Assembly: GCA_002803225.1 (NCBI GenBank)
Contig: NXFV01001939.1
Location: 1 to 64,000 of the forward strand
Direction: 5' to 3'
Origin: Gamarada debralockiae
Lineage: Eukaryota; Ascomycota; Leotiomycetes; Helotiales; Hyphodiscaceae
Length of the DNA: 64,000 nt
Part shown: positions 1-10,877 of the stretch, piece after piece
Layout of the letters: every line of letters starts with the position of its first letter
Numbering within the stretch: position 1 is the stretch's first letter
The notes under the pieces: model-generated
What the model was told of the DNA's origin: nothing
Databases searched by the model: none
The model's input: only the letters and a program-made list of their open reading frames with translations
Translations under genes and position numbers: made by a program

Positions 1-126
1 CGACATGGCATTTTTAGGACTAGCTAATACCCAAGGAGCTGAGATTAGAAAGAGGGGAAGAGCTCTCTTATGCTACCAAAAGAGGGGGAAAACAGGCTAT
101 GCCATATTAGGCAGTTCCAACCAACA
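1..126 (+). repeat. Dispersed ~130 bp repeat, copy 1 (left end cut by the window)
   Basis: This copy shares a long, nearly identical core with three other places in the window (5383-5514 on the minus strand, 33483-33618 and 40011-40145 on the plus strand). The core runs from GGCATTTTTAGGACTAGCT through GAGGGGAAGAGCTCTCTTA to CAGTTCCAACCAAC. The outer end seen in the other copies (GGGGGCGAAATATAG) is missing or falls before base 1. With copy 2 it forms an inverted pair around 5.3 kb. It could be a MITE-like element or the terminal repeat of a larger element. No transposase is seen. Confidence 0.8.
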
Positions 127-644
127 GAATACATCACACGTGAGTTCTTTGATGCTTCAATTAAGGACATATACTGGTAACGCGCGCTACGAACGCTGAT
201 GCCCTAAAACAGTGGGTAGCTAAGCAAAGGGTGAAGGGGACCCAAAAAAATCAGAGAATGGTGTTGTTGGTAATCGCTATTGTAGCTTCAGATATGAGGT
301 GATCGTTCTCTTCGTTCATTGGAGATGCTAATCACATGATTGAAAGAGGTTTAGGAGATGTGAAGGGTTAGGATCCTGTTCAAGAAGCGTGGTGAGAGCA
401 GGGATGACAATGATCCGGAACATGATTGGGGCAAATGTATAGAGTATATACAGCAATGGAATTGGCTCTAAGAGTAAAAAGGAATCAACAGCATCATTAT
501 AGTTCCTAGTGTGGATACAACTCCTATCACTGCTCCCCAGTCCCCTTGCGATAGTATTCAGCTCAATCTCGCCCTTGCGCGGCCCCTTTCTCCTTCTCTT
601 TCGCCGTTTTCTTCACTCTTGCCTCGACTACCTCTTTAATAGTG

Positions 645-1995
645 CTACACTAGAGAGTTTGTGGACCAAATCGGCTTGGCCAAAGTCACAAACCGAAATC
701 CTTCTTTCTTTAGCACCCGATCTTGGCGAAACAAACGCACGATCTGCTCCCGGTATTGCTTCGACCGGCAGACAATGACAACTGTGGGGAAAGCGTGACC
801 ATTGTCCCTTCCTACTCTCATCCCGTACAACAAGACAATCGGCGCCGACGCACTCCCAGATTGACTGGGGCTGCGCTGAATGATGAGTTCAGAGCGTGGC
901 AGGACTTCCTTCTTCCACTTCATCATGATTTCCTTTTCTGCTTCTGCTTCAAGCATCCAGAATTTGGTGCCATTGATTCGGTAGGAGTTAGCTTTGTATT
1001 CTGGAGGGAGTGGGGAGGATGGCCGGAAGAGAAAGTCAGTGATTCTCTCACGGTGGGTTCGTCCGCCGAGCTGTGCTTCATCCGCGGACATGGCGTTACT
1101 CTTTTCATCGCATGTAGAATTATTTGGACTTTCGCCAGGGTCTACTATATGATGAAAAAAATTGTCCTGGATAATCTCATATAGAGAGAATATGTAGACA
1201 TGGCGCCCGTTTTTACCTATGACTATACCCAAAACCTGGTCGTGCGTTTCATCTATAGCCCAGGAACCACGGTCTTCTGCCTCTATGAACAATCAGTGAA
1301 CGAGATGTGGAACGATAAGTTTCATACTAACTGAGCTCTCCGCTGGTGATTTCCAGCTCCCAGGCCCTGAAACCTTCGAAGATAACTTGGTGGTGTGATG
1401 TTGGTCCCCAGTAAGCCGTAACATCGGCACTTTCGGTTCGAATTATGATTTTTCCTCGACCTTTCATAGTCTTTCCGATTGTTAAATTGGAAGGCTTGCG
1501 GGATTTTGTATCGCCATTCACCCTAATAACTGCCCAGGTCTTCCCTGGAGGCACGAAAATTAGGGGTTTTTGCGAAGGAGGACCGCTTGGGGAGTCCTTT
1601 GTGCGGCTACGGTTGACCTCTGACTTATTTGAGTTTATAGAACTAACAATGTGGGTAATAATTTGTTTACTTGAGATTGAGACACCGGGTTCCCCACTTG
1701 ACCAGTCGGAACTTTTTTGATCGACAGCATTCACATACTTGATAAATGGGGCCACCGTCACTTCCAGGAGGACGCCGTCGACGCTTCTGAGATAGAGAGA
1801 TCCCCCAACTGTCACGATAATACGTGGGTGGCCAGCTGCACCAATTTTGTATTGGACGGGCTCGGGTACGAGACTATAGTCGCTTATTGTGGGATGGGGA
1901 CGACGCCGTCCACGTCGCCCAGTCAATACCGGGACCGCGCCTTTTAGCGTTTGGATAACCCCTATGAAAGCCAATACGATACCCAAGGGCTCCAT
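645..1995 (-). CDS. Unrecognised two-exon gene, 433 aa
   Basis: Two minus-strand frames join cleanly. Exon 1 is 1995-1332 and exon 2 is 1282-645, separated by a 49 nt intron (GTTAGT ... CATAG, 1331-1283). The spliced length is a multiple of three and gives 433 residues. The start at 1995 (MEPLGIVLAFIGV) opens with a short hydrophobic stretch. A longer frame reaches 2340, but its extra N-terminus looks like non-coding sequence. The C-terminal part (PTVVIVCRSKQYREQIVRLF and on) resembles a conserved tail I associate with multi-domain fungal proteins, but I cannot name the family. It is divergently transcribed from the membrane-family gene at 2705. No catalytic motif is evident. Confidence 0.6.
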
Positions 1996-2704
1996 CTGGA
2001 GCGAGAATTGTTGTATTAGTTGAATTAGAGGAGAAGTGATGATGGGAATAGATGATTGTCGTTGTTGGCTAGCATCCTGGCTGAGCTTCGTGGCTGAGCT
2101 TCGGATGGACAAAGGTCGCGGGAGAGCGGCAGAATAATAAGGTGCAGTATAAAGGGAAGAGGGCGCACAGGCCACTCTGCCGCCTACAGGTAGAACTAAT
2201 CGGATGATTCGATGAGCACGCGGTGAGTAGTCACATGAGGGATTTTTAGAACAAATGAGCTTGTACTGTATATAACTAACAATTTTTATTACTTTAAATT
2301 CTGTTGAGTTTATTAGTATAGCTGTTTGAAAATCAAGCAATTTAAGGATTTTTACTTTTGGGAGAGATGATAAACAGGGCTATCGTGATGATTGATAAGC
2401 TTGGCTGATTTGGGGCCTTCCTCGATCTCTTGATGCCTCGCATACACACCAATTCAGCCACCCAAATCAGATATCGCCACGTAGGGCATTTTTGGGTGAG
2501 GAGGCGACGTATAGGCGAGCACTGAGGTACGAGAATGAAAAGCCACTGGTCCGGTACGATAAGGGCGGGCATGGGCATCAAGCCAGTCGTATCTTGCATT
2601 CTCGTCGCTTAAGTATGAGCCTACGAAGTGGTATATATCACTTAGCTGTGATCAGCTCTTCACATGTCCCACACGTCTCTCTGATTTACAAATACATTGG
2701 ATTT
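1996..2704. other. Intergenic region between two divergent genes
   Basis: This stretch lies between the 645-1995 gene and the 2705 gene. Only short unsupported frames are present on either strand. It presumably holds both promoters. No repeat or RNA gene was seen. Confidence 0.5.
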
Positions 2705-3445
2705 ATGAACTTGGAAACATTGCCATTGGTACCGGAGAGGCAGGGTGGAGTAAGGAGAAGGTGGTGGGAGAGGCTGGATGGTGATCTACAGGACAGGTGG
2801 GGTGATAATCTAGAGTTGGAATTTGTAAGAAGAGTTTGGGATCCGCCAGTGGGGCAGGAACAGTGTGACTATCAAACGTCTGAATGGCGAGGCCAAGGCT
2901 GACACCATATCTCTAGGACTATTCGTGAAGAATTGGCTTGGTATTTCAGATGGTTAATACCGTTTATTGCCGACGCCACCAGAGATCCGAGTATCCTCTC
3001 CTCAGAAATTATGGCGATCTGCTCGCGATTCTGGACATTGTTAGGGAACCTGAGAACTACGACATAGGTAGAGACGCGCTTTGCACTATTGTGATACAAC
3101 ACATACGGGCAGCGGGTCAACAGCTCTTAACGCGATTTAATGACATCCCGCAAGATCTTCAACATGTATGACCAAATAAAGAACCTAGACTTTGAGTCGT
3201 TTGGCTTATATCCACTGCAGATCTGTGTACGAAACGCAATCGAATTGGCAGTACGGATATGGCTGCAATTGCCTCTAGGCCAGGGAGGTTTTCAACTCAA
3301 GATTGGCGGTCCTCGAACGGAACCTGAAGCGCATCTGGAATGGTCTGATGATACAAGTATTAATAATATTATTAAGAAGATTTTCTATCCATCTGATGAG
3401 ACCTTCGATGTCTTTGATGTCCGATTAGACGACTTTTGGCGAAAC

Positions 3446-3640
3446 AGAGACAATAACAACAATGACGACCATGACCATAACGACGATGATGACGACTATG
3501 ACGATGACAATGACAATGACGACGACCACAACGACAACAATGACCACGACAACAATGACCACGACAACAATGACCACAACGATGACGACAATGACCACAA
3601 CAATGACAACGATGACAATAACGCTGCTTCCATTGCTGCT
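3446..3640 (+). repeat. Low-complexity GAY/AAY-rich coding tract
   Basis: This is a degenerate run of GAC, GAT, AAC, AAT and CAC triplets encoding a long Asp/Asn/His stretch inside the gene at 2705-5102. It is followed by an Ala/Thr-rich segment up to 3812. The frame stays open throughout, consistent with slippage expansion by whole codons. Long open frames on the opposite strand here are by-products of the repeat. Confidence 0.8.
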
Positions 3641-4063
3641 TCCACGACCGCTTGCACTCCGGCTCCGACTGCTGTTGCCTCCACAGCCGTTGTTGCCTCT
3701 GACGTTCTCGCCGCTGCGTCAGCTGGCTCCAACAACGACAATAGTGCCAATGACGACAACGGATCTGGTGGACAGGCAGCTGCTGCCCTTGCCGCCTCAG
3801 CTGTTGCTGCTGGTATATTCCCTCTGCTTCCTTGATTGAGCATATGCTGACTTTTAAACCTTCAGGTCTCGGTGTCGCTGAAAGCAGTGTTGCATCCAGT
3901 GCAACTGATTCGTCCACCGATGAACAAGACAGTGGCAGCGATGGGGAGGACTACATTGACCAGCAATACAGAAAGATCATCAACATCATTAGAAGAACGC
4001 GGCCATTTGAAGCCACGAACGATCTGCTTAATATGACATTTAAAGCGATCGAAGACAACCTAA

Positions 4064-4172
4064 GGAGGAATCGTTCACCAGAAACTAGCAACTCAAGGAA
4101 CCAGGAAGCCAACCGTTTATGTCACTTCGTAAGGAGAAATCGTTCACCAGAAACTAGCAACTCAGAATTTGA
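4064..4172 (+). repeat. In-frame duplication of an 11-residue segment
   Basis: The peptide RRNRSPETSNS occurs twice, starting near 4069 and 4132, in the low-complexity linker of the membrane-family gene. The DNA copies (CGTTCACCAGAAACTAGCAA in both) are nearly identical, which points to a recent tandem duplication. Confidence 0.75.
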
Positions 4173-5102
4173 GATCCGTTTCAACCTCCTAGATATATTA
4201 CATTTCACAGGCTTCAAGATTACATGGACACGCAATCTCTCTGATCACTTGTGTGTGCGAACCATAAGACCCGACGCCAAATCCGACCCGGAGACACATA
4301 TTTCCATATATCACGACACTGGTGTACTGGCCCAGCTTAGACGGCTGTATGTAGCCTACAACATATTGACTATCATCTGTTAACAAAGTCCTTGCAGACA
4401 ACTCTTAGGGGAAAGAAGCACAGAGATTATCGACGAGGCGCTGAAGACTCTTGCGCTACTGATCCCACCTACCGATGATAAAAACCAGCAATGGTTCGAT
4501 GAGCAGGTCGAGAAAGAAATGGGGTTTCTAAATCCCACAGCAGGGAGACAGCTGCAAGGGCCAGTGTTGCCTAACGGAGATGTTCGAATACGAGTAGCTG
4601 CATCTCGCAGAGTGGAAGACTACGTGTTCTGGAGAGCTCGACTGGAAGTGCTTCAAGAACACTTCAACGATCCCAAGCATACAACGCTCCGAGTCTGGTT
4701 TTCGGACCGCCGGAAATCAAAGGAGTGGTGGACATTCTGGGTCGCCTTCTTCGCCTTCTTGCTTGCATTGCTTTCTGTGCTCTTTAGTCTAGGGGCTCTC
4801 GTAACCGGAATCTTGACTGTGGAGCTAACTAAGGAAGCGAACTCTATGGTTTCTGTTGCGTCTTCGGCGGCGGCTGTTTCTGCGCCCCACCCATCAAGTC
4901 CTATCGTAGTCTGCTGCAATACAGGCCTCACGGGCACTACTAGCCGTTTATGGATTCGGATACATATCTGACGCCGACGACTTTTGGGTCGGATTTTACA
5001 CCACCAAGCACCATATCAGTCACCGTCACCGCAACTGTGACAGCAACAACTTCGGAGACTATACCGATTACTGCAACATTCACAAAACCAATGAGTTCTT
5101 AA

Positions 5103-6051
5103 GCTGAACAGTGGAGCCGCCCTATGGCTTTTTGCCAGGGCTGGGTAGTGGCCGTGGTCTAGGGTGGCGTAGAGAACAGGCACCTTCGGATAAGCGCATT
5201 AAGACAGCTCAACGTGGTAGTAGGAATAAACAATGAAGCGCTTTCAAACCGAGGGCAGAGCACTTGACGAAACGCCACAAAGTAACGGCAAGGTTAATAT
5301 CGGAACTATATTTGAGGTTTTATGATCAATAAGGTCCCAGAACCTTTTCTTTCACATCTTAAAATTTTTTCTTGTGTGTACTGTTGGTTGGAACTGCCTA
5401 ATCGAGTATAGCCTGTAGTTTCCCCTCTTTTGTGGTATAAGAGAGCCTTTCCCCTCCTTGTATTTCCAGCTCTTTAGATCAGCTAGTCCTAAAAATGCCA
5501 TATATTTCGCCCCCAAACAACTGAACTGATCTATAGATTGAGCCCTCTTTGAACAGCATCCTTGATTACTGCGCCTAAATAGAGAAGAAGGCATATGACA
5601 AGTTAATTGTATTTCCTTCAGATGTGGCTCGAGCACAACCTCGTAATAAATCAAAACAGAAAGATACTGTGCACATAGGCCCGCCTGATCTCATCGCCTC
5701 AACATTGAAGGCGGAAATATACAATTAAATAGATAGGTCGTGATTAAAACCCACCCAGTGTGAGTACTAAAAGCGGGGAGCCAATACTTAAACCGGCCCT
5801 AACTCGCGATAGCTCAACAACAAAATACCGCATCAATTAGATTTTTTTTATATTTGAAGAGCTAGCAATAAAAGCTATTATCTAGTAAAGGAATACTAAA
5901 AATTCGGATCGCTTTTCGTTGAGTAATAATTACTTAAAAATTAACAGGCAAGGTACTATTAGTGTCAGATGCGAGAGAAGGGTAAAGACTCGATTAATCT
6001 CTGAAAGAGAGCGAGGGAGAAAGAGAGAGTTGTGTACAGGGGAAAATGAGT
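5103..6051. other. AT-rich intergenic stretch with repeat copy 2
   Basis: Apart from repeat copy 2 (5383-5514), no gene is supported here. From about 5690 the sequence becomes AT-rich, with poly-T and short purine tracts such as the GAGAGAGCGAGGGAGAAAG area near 6005. Confidence 0.5.
5383..5514 (-). repeat. Dispersed ~130 bp repeat, copy 2 (inverted relative to copy 1)
   Basis: Read on the minus strand, it begins GGGGGCGAAATATA at 5514 and ends CCAACCAAC at 5383, with the same core as copies 3 and 4. It points towards copy 1, so the GGGGGCG end faces outward, as a terminal inverted repeat would. Its inner flank (CAGTACACACAAG) also loosely resembles that of copy 1 (CAGAATACATCACACG). Confidence 0.85.
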
Positions 6052-6120
6052 GTGGGGCCCTAGCGTAGTAGCTAAGGCACTGATCCATCTGACAATTAGA
6101 GGGTTCTAAAACGCAACATT
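6052..6120 (+). repeat. tRNA-like (SINE-like) relic
   Basis: The segment contains TAGTAGCTAAGGC, close to an RNA polymerase III A box. About 36 nt later it has GGGTTCTAAAAC, close to a B box. It does not fold into a convincing cloverleaf and has no clear anticodon arm. A decayed tRNA-derived SINE head or chance are both possible. No second copy was found in the window. Confidence 0.25.
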
Positions 6121-6543
6121 TATCGCAACTCAGATTATTAAAGAACCACGTATTAAACCCTAATTCTACTTATAAACAAAAGATTACTAAGCTTCCTCTT
6201 ACTCTATATGCCTAACAATCCTATTTTGTATGCCTCCCACACCTCTCTTAGTGTTCCTCCCTCCCATAGCAGTCCATCTTCCTTCTTCTACTCTCTCGGC
6301 CTATTGTTTTTTCTCTTTGTTATAGCCTAAGGCCGCGTCTATATCCTTATTAGTCTAATGGGGTCTTCCTTTAACAAGTGTCGTTGTAAATATATTAAGA
6401 CGGCGGCAGAACTTTGGCTATTTTCTCTTACATATATCTCCAGGCGTATATATCTCGTACTTCAGGACACATCTGCAAATCGGGAGCTTCGCGGAATAAA
6501 TCATGTTTCGCTAAAAGGGTCATCGGCTGTCTGAGCTGCGGAA

Positions 6544-6861
6544 CTACTCCTCGTGTAGCCAGCCTATTTGCCGCTTTCTTTCTCCAAGCTTGAGGCATTG
6601 TCGAGGGAGACGGCCTAGACCTTGGCGGCTGACAAGTCCATTTGCTGTTTGTCGAAGGAGCTTTATTGCGGTAAACCCACCCAATGTGTCGAAATCTGAT
6701 ATTTGGCAATATCCAATAACTCCAAAATTCGGAACACAGAATGGCTGCCTTGCATTCTCCTTTGGATCAGTCCAGCCGCGCTCCTTGTATGCCTTATCAA
6801 CTTGCTTTTGAGTGAAGGAGAACACGGCTTGGAAAGCATAAAGAACAGGCTGAGAAGACAT
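6544..6861 (-). CDS. Small hypothetical protein, uncertain
   Basis: A minus-strand frame starting MSSQPVLYAFQAVFSFTQ encodes about 105 residues. The first 60 have a protein-like composition (KQVDKAYKERGW, PFCVPNFGVIGYC). After about 6690 the frame becomes less plausible, and a GTGGGT near 6680 could be a splice donor, so the 3' structure is open. I do not recognise it. It could be the remains of a longer gene. Confidence 0.3.
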   Translation of the reverse strand: MSSQPVLYAFQAVFSFTQKQVDKAYKERGWTDPKENARQPFCVPNFGVIGYCQISDFDTLGGFTAIKLLRQTANGLVSRQGLGRLPRQCLKLGERKRQIGWLHEE

Positions 6862-7144
6862 CCTGGCCACTGAGAAATTATTGACTTTAATCTCTCCTTG
6901 CTCTACACGGAATCGAAAGGGAGGCTGCGAAGCTTTAAGTAGATGTTGGGTTGAAGGATTGCAATTGTGACGGGAGAGTTTGTGTTTTATCGTTGCAGTT
7001 GCTTTGATGACTATGGGAGTATTCGTGTTTGTGATTCACTTGCGATTGATTGCTCTGAATGTGATTGTATTTTGGAGTAGGGAAGGAGGACGATGCTTGA
7101 AAATAGCTGGAAGGGAGAGAGGGGCAGGAGAATACAGGAGAATT

Positions 7145-7400
7145 CCCAAATTAGGTAGCGTAAATGTTTCACAGCATGTTTCCCCTTTCTAATATCCCAA
7201 TTTGGAACTTAGCAAGTGATTTACAGCATGTTTCCCCCTTTTCATATCCTAATTAAGAAATTAACAAGTGATTCACAGCGTCTTTCCATTTTCTCATATC
7301 CCAATCAGGAAAGTAGCGAGTGATTCGCAGTATGCTTCCCCTTTCTCATATCCCGATTAGAAAATTAGCAATAATTCAGGGCAAGTTTCCCTTTCCTCAG
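7145..7400 (+). repeat. 52 bp tandem repeat, about four and a half copies
   Basis: Units start at 7172, 7224, 7276 and 7328, spaced exactly 52 bp apart, with partial units on each side. Each reads roughly CAGCATGTTTCCCCTTTCT, then CATATCCCAATTAG, then AAATTAGCAAGTGATT. Copies differ at about 15-25 percent of positions, so the array is not recent. It lies just upstream of the broken Zn2Cys6 duplicate. Confidence 0.85.
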
Positions 7401-7429
7401 GAGGTGAGTTATTCGATGAACCTTCCTGC

Positions 7430-7880
7430 CTGTTCGAGATGCACTGAAACTGGTCGAAAATGTGATTACACAGACATCTTCCGACCTTGTAAAAACCCAC
7501 CCGTTCCCCCACCTCGAGGTTCCTCCCTACCCACACCGTGCATGCGTAGTAATCAATCATCCAACAGGCCATACTCATCCCACAGCTCCCTTGCCAGCCT
7601 TTGAAATCACTCAAATTGACGGCCATTATTTCCAGTACCTCCACGCCCTCCCATGCAACAACATGACCGATGTCTTCGACAACGCCTTGGGGACTTAGAG
7701 CTTCAAATGTCTAGTCGAGCCACGTATCGGAACGTCGCTCTCGGAATGGCGATGTTTGCATCAGATCTACGGCTACTGGCAGATGCACAGCGGATTCAGA
7801 CTCATGAAGAGTGCTCTCACACAACACGATGCAAAGTCTACAGCGTTACTGCAGAACACTAATTCTGCCAATAGGACGGT
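7430..7880 (+). pseudogene. Truncated duplicate of the downstream Zn2Cys6 gene
   Basis: The DNA from about 7440 to 7870 matches 9110-9735 of the intact gene downstream at roughly 80 percent by eye. It starts within the zinc cluster (ACTGGTCGAAAATGTGATTA) and keeps the Pro-rich linker. It is broken by frameshifts and by a TAG near 7698. About 200 bp are missing: the text jumps from ATCTACGGCTAC straight to TGGCAGATGCACA, positions that are about 9458 and 9660 in the intact gene. A CTAC/TTAC match at both break sites suggests a microhomology deletion. The first zinc-binding half and the 3' half are absent, so no functional regulator can be made. Confidence 0.85.
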
Positions 7881-8774
7881 AGGCAGTGGGTCTCCCTGGG
7901 CCAAGTCGTCGATGTCGTCGTCGGCGGCACTGTCGTCAGTGTCGTCTATATTTTCGTCGTTCTTGTTAGACTAATCCAAGCACCAGGCATTGATTTGGGA
8001 TAGTGGCGCATGGTTCGGGGTTTGCTCGCTACCTCGAGAGGCTGTCAACCTCGAACGAGTTGTCAAAGCCATCAGAGATCTTTCCTTATTAACTCGGCCG
8101 GGAGCTTTCCGAAAGTTGCAGAGTGCGAGGCTTTACGTGGAATGCTCAAATTACTCCTCGTACTCGTTTGCACTCCTTGTTCCAGCCGTTGAAGTAGGGC
8201 CAGTGGCCAGCGAAGGAGTGTCATTGCTCTCGCTCGACTGAGTATTTATCAATATTTTTCATTTGATTTCTCTCAGTACAGAGTGAACGCATGTTGTGGA
8301 AGAACTGAGAACTGAACTTTTTACGGTCGTTTTCCCCACTTCCCAACGCCCGATCGAAATTTTCCAAAATGGCAAGTGAAAATGCAAGATTTTATTCTAT
8401 CATTTATCAACTTCCCACTTTCCCCTCCAAACCATTCAGCCTAGTCTCGCCTTCAATTTACCAGGCGTCGTTGATTGGTTACCGTCTCCAACCCCAGCGG
8501 CAATCATCCAGAAACAGCCTGGCGGCTAAGCAAACACGCTCTATCCAATAGCCAACCATCTTAAAATCGCTTTCAATGCGGTGTGCAGCATGTGCGGCTA
8601 ATTTCACCAGAAAACACGACACAGCGAATACAAAATGGCTTTCTCTTTCCAGAGCCCACTTCATGTTCTTGCTCCACGCACGTCAAGTGACGAAGCGACA
8701 ACGAAGTCACGGACAATCTACATGCGTCAGGGTAAACGACTCTCTGAGTTCTTGAGGACTGAAGAGAGCGGACA
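7881..8774. other. Intergenic region upstream of the Zn2Cys6 gene
   Basis: Several short frames exist (for example 7990-8241 plus), but none has splice support or recognisable content. A GTCGTCGTCGG-rich patch lies near 7905-7960. I assume it contains the 5' leader and promoter of the gene at 8775. Confidence 0.4.
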
Positions 8775-10877
8775 ATGTTCTCCCGTATGGCTTCCCAGAT
8801 ACAAGGCCACTTCCCTATGTTCCAAATCACTTTTAAGGAGGATGCAAAGCCAAAGGTTCCAATTCAACCAATTCGACCCGTTCCCGCAATTTGGAAGAAA
8901 CAGAGTGGGAAAGGACCTAAATTAGGAAGGGACTCGTCAAAACTGCTATCAAACTTCCCATCCAAAAAGACAAGAAGGGGAACATTGAAATCCAAAACCG
9001 GTTGCCAGACATGCAAGTTCGTAATACCCATAGCCTAGACTGACTCGAGGCTGACAAAATCTAGGATACGGCATAAAAAATGCGATGAAATTAAACCATG
9101 CTCAAACTGTACGGAGACTGGCCGAAAATGTGATTACAGAGACGTCGTCCGAGCTGCTTTAAGCCCACCAGTCCCCCCACCTCGACGCTCCTCTCTACCA
9201 ACATCAAAATCACGTGCATGCGCAGTAATCAATCATGCGACGGGCCATACACGTCCCACAGCTCCCCTGCCGGCCTTTGAAATCCCTCAAACAGACAGCT
9301 ATTATTTCCAGTATCTCCGCGCTCTCTCCTTCACCAACCTTTCCGAGGTCTTCGACAACGCCTTATGGGTCTTAGTGCTCCAAATGTCCAGCGTCGAGCC
9401 ATGTATCCGGCACGTCGCTCTCGGAATGGCGATGTTGCATCATATCTACGGCTACATCGTTACCAACCCCAACGACCCCTCACACCTCGATATCTATTAC
9501 AGCGGAATTCGACACTATTCGAGAGCTGTCAAAGCGTTGAAGGGGCTCCTCGCTGATGTGAAAGGCAAAGCCGACACCGCGATTTGGGAGGTTTCGCTCT
9601 TAGCAAGCTTCCTGTTTACAGGTTTCGAAGTACTGGTTGGAAACGAGCATGGAGCTTACTGGCAGATGCACAACGGGTTCAGGCTTATGAAGAGTGCTCT
9701 CACACAACACGATGCAAAGTCTACAGCGTTATCTCTGCCGGGAAATTTGGGCGCGTTGACGCTCGCCTGGAACAGGCTTGACATCCAAGCTACGACGTTC
9801 TCGTTGGGGTACGAGACGAAAGCATTGCTTGTGCCGGGCGTACCTGACTCTTTCAACTCGATGGGACATGCAAAGGATGTGCTGGATATCATCACATCGA
9901 ATAGTAAGTAATTCTCACATCAATGCATTCCGAACACGCCTCAACCGATGACTTTTACTCCGGACTTATCCTCTTGAAGGGGAGCTTGAGGAGCAAGTGC
10001 ATGGATTGAGACTCATGTAACCTCGCTTGTGACTTATTCCTCCCCAGATGGCCCATGCTGATTCCAAATTTCCACAGTACTGGCGGTCATAAGGTCGAAG
10101 GGACCGGAATACTATCAGCACACTGCGCCCAACGAGCCACTTCCAAGCGCCATCCTCGCACAGCTTGCGGATCTCAAGGCAGCATTGCAATGCTGGGTAG
10201 ATGTCTTCGAAGGCTTTTTGATATCAAATGAATTGGACATATTCGAGAAGAAAGAACCTAATGCGAAAGACATGCGAGACATCATCGCCCATCACAGCTT
10301 GATGATCCAACATTGGGTTTCTTACATCTGGCTCTACACACCATTCTCGCGAATTCAGACTGTGCATGATGCGTACTTACCGGCATTCACCACCATCACC
10401 GATCTTGCAGAAGTGATCCTCCGCCTCCAACCCGGCAGACAGCGGTATTATCAACTCACAGCGGATACGTCGGTCATACAGCCGCTGTTCTATGTCGCGC
10501 AGAAATGCCGGGACGGCAATCTTCGACGACGAGCTCATAGGCTTCTGGCAGATGCGGGAAGGGAAGGTGTGTGGGACGGTCAATGCTCGGCTGCTGCTTG
10601 TGCTTGGATCATTGCGAAAGAGGAAGAGGGGTTGGAGGACGGGGTCATCGGGAGTATTGAAGTGGGAAGTAAGGGGTTTGTAGAGGAGAAGTATAGGCTG
10701 AAGGGTGCGACGATAAAATATAATCGGTATGGGAAGATGTTGACGATAAGTTGCGTTAGGACGAGAGATGATGGTTCGGATGAGCTGATTGAGGGGTTCA
10801 AGAAGTGGGGTGAAGTTGAGGGCGTTCTTTATGGTGAGCAGGATAAGTTGTGGCAAAATGGCGCGCTGTTTGGGTAA
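8775..10877 (+). CDS. Zn2Cys6 fungal transcription factor, 626 aa
   Basis: There are three exons (8775-9016, 9065-9903, 10078-10877) with introns of 48 and 174 nt, and the total is a multiple of three. The first intron interrupts the zinc cluster. Once spliced it reads CQTCKIRHKKC then CSNCTETGRKC, the canonical C-x2-C-x6-C-x5-C-x2-C-x6-C of GAL4-type DNA-binding domains (residues about 76-104). A basic Lys/Arg-rich N-terminus precedes it and a Pro-rich linker follows. The rest is a helical fungal regulator middle region (HHIYGYIVTN, YWQMHNGFRLMKSALTQHD). It is probably a nuclear regulator of unknown targets. The start could also be the Met at 8787. The long second intron might hide a small exon. 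Confidence 0.8.

Larger units (their letters stand above)
2705..5102 (+). pseudogene. Frameshifted gene of a fungal C-terminal membrane-protein family
   Basis: The pieces read as one protein of a common but functionally unknown Pezizomycotina family. They include an N-terminus (MNLETLPLVPERQGG), a middle (LDFESFGLYPLQICVRNAIE), the FTGFKITWTRNLSDHL motif, DDKNQQWF and a C-terminal membrane segment (WWTFWVAFFAFLLALLSVLF). Introns 2863-2916, 3813-3865 and 4347-4397 all join in frame. Between about 3040 and 3165 the conserved sequence lies in another frame, so compensating indels or an unrecognised intron are required. An Asp/Asn/His-rich tract (3450-3640) and an Ala-rich tract follow the middle domain. 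The frame stops at 4971. A Thr-rich in-frame continuation to a TAA at 5100-5102 would need one more, very short, splice. It may be expressed in part. Confidence 0.55.

Noticed and set aside
1996..2340. N-terminal extension of the 645-1995 gene to 2340
   Set aside because: The extra 115 codons have AT-rich non-coding character, while the internal ATG at 1995 starts the protein-like part.
3372..3917. Opposite-strand and shifted frames (Arg/His/Cys-rich, Thr/Met-rich) over the Asp/Asn tract
   Set aside because: A triplet repeat keeps all frames open, and only the Asp/Asn frame connects to conserved family sequence.
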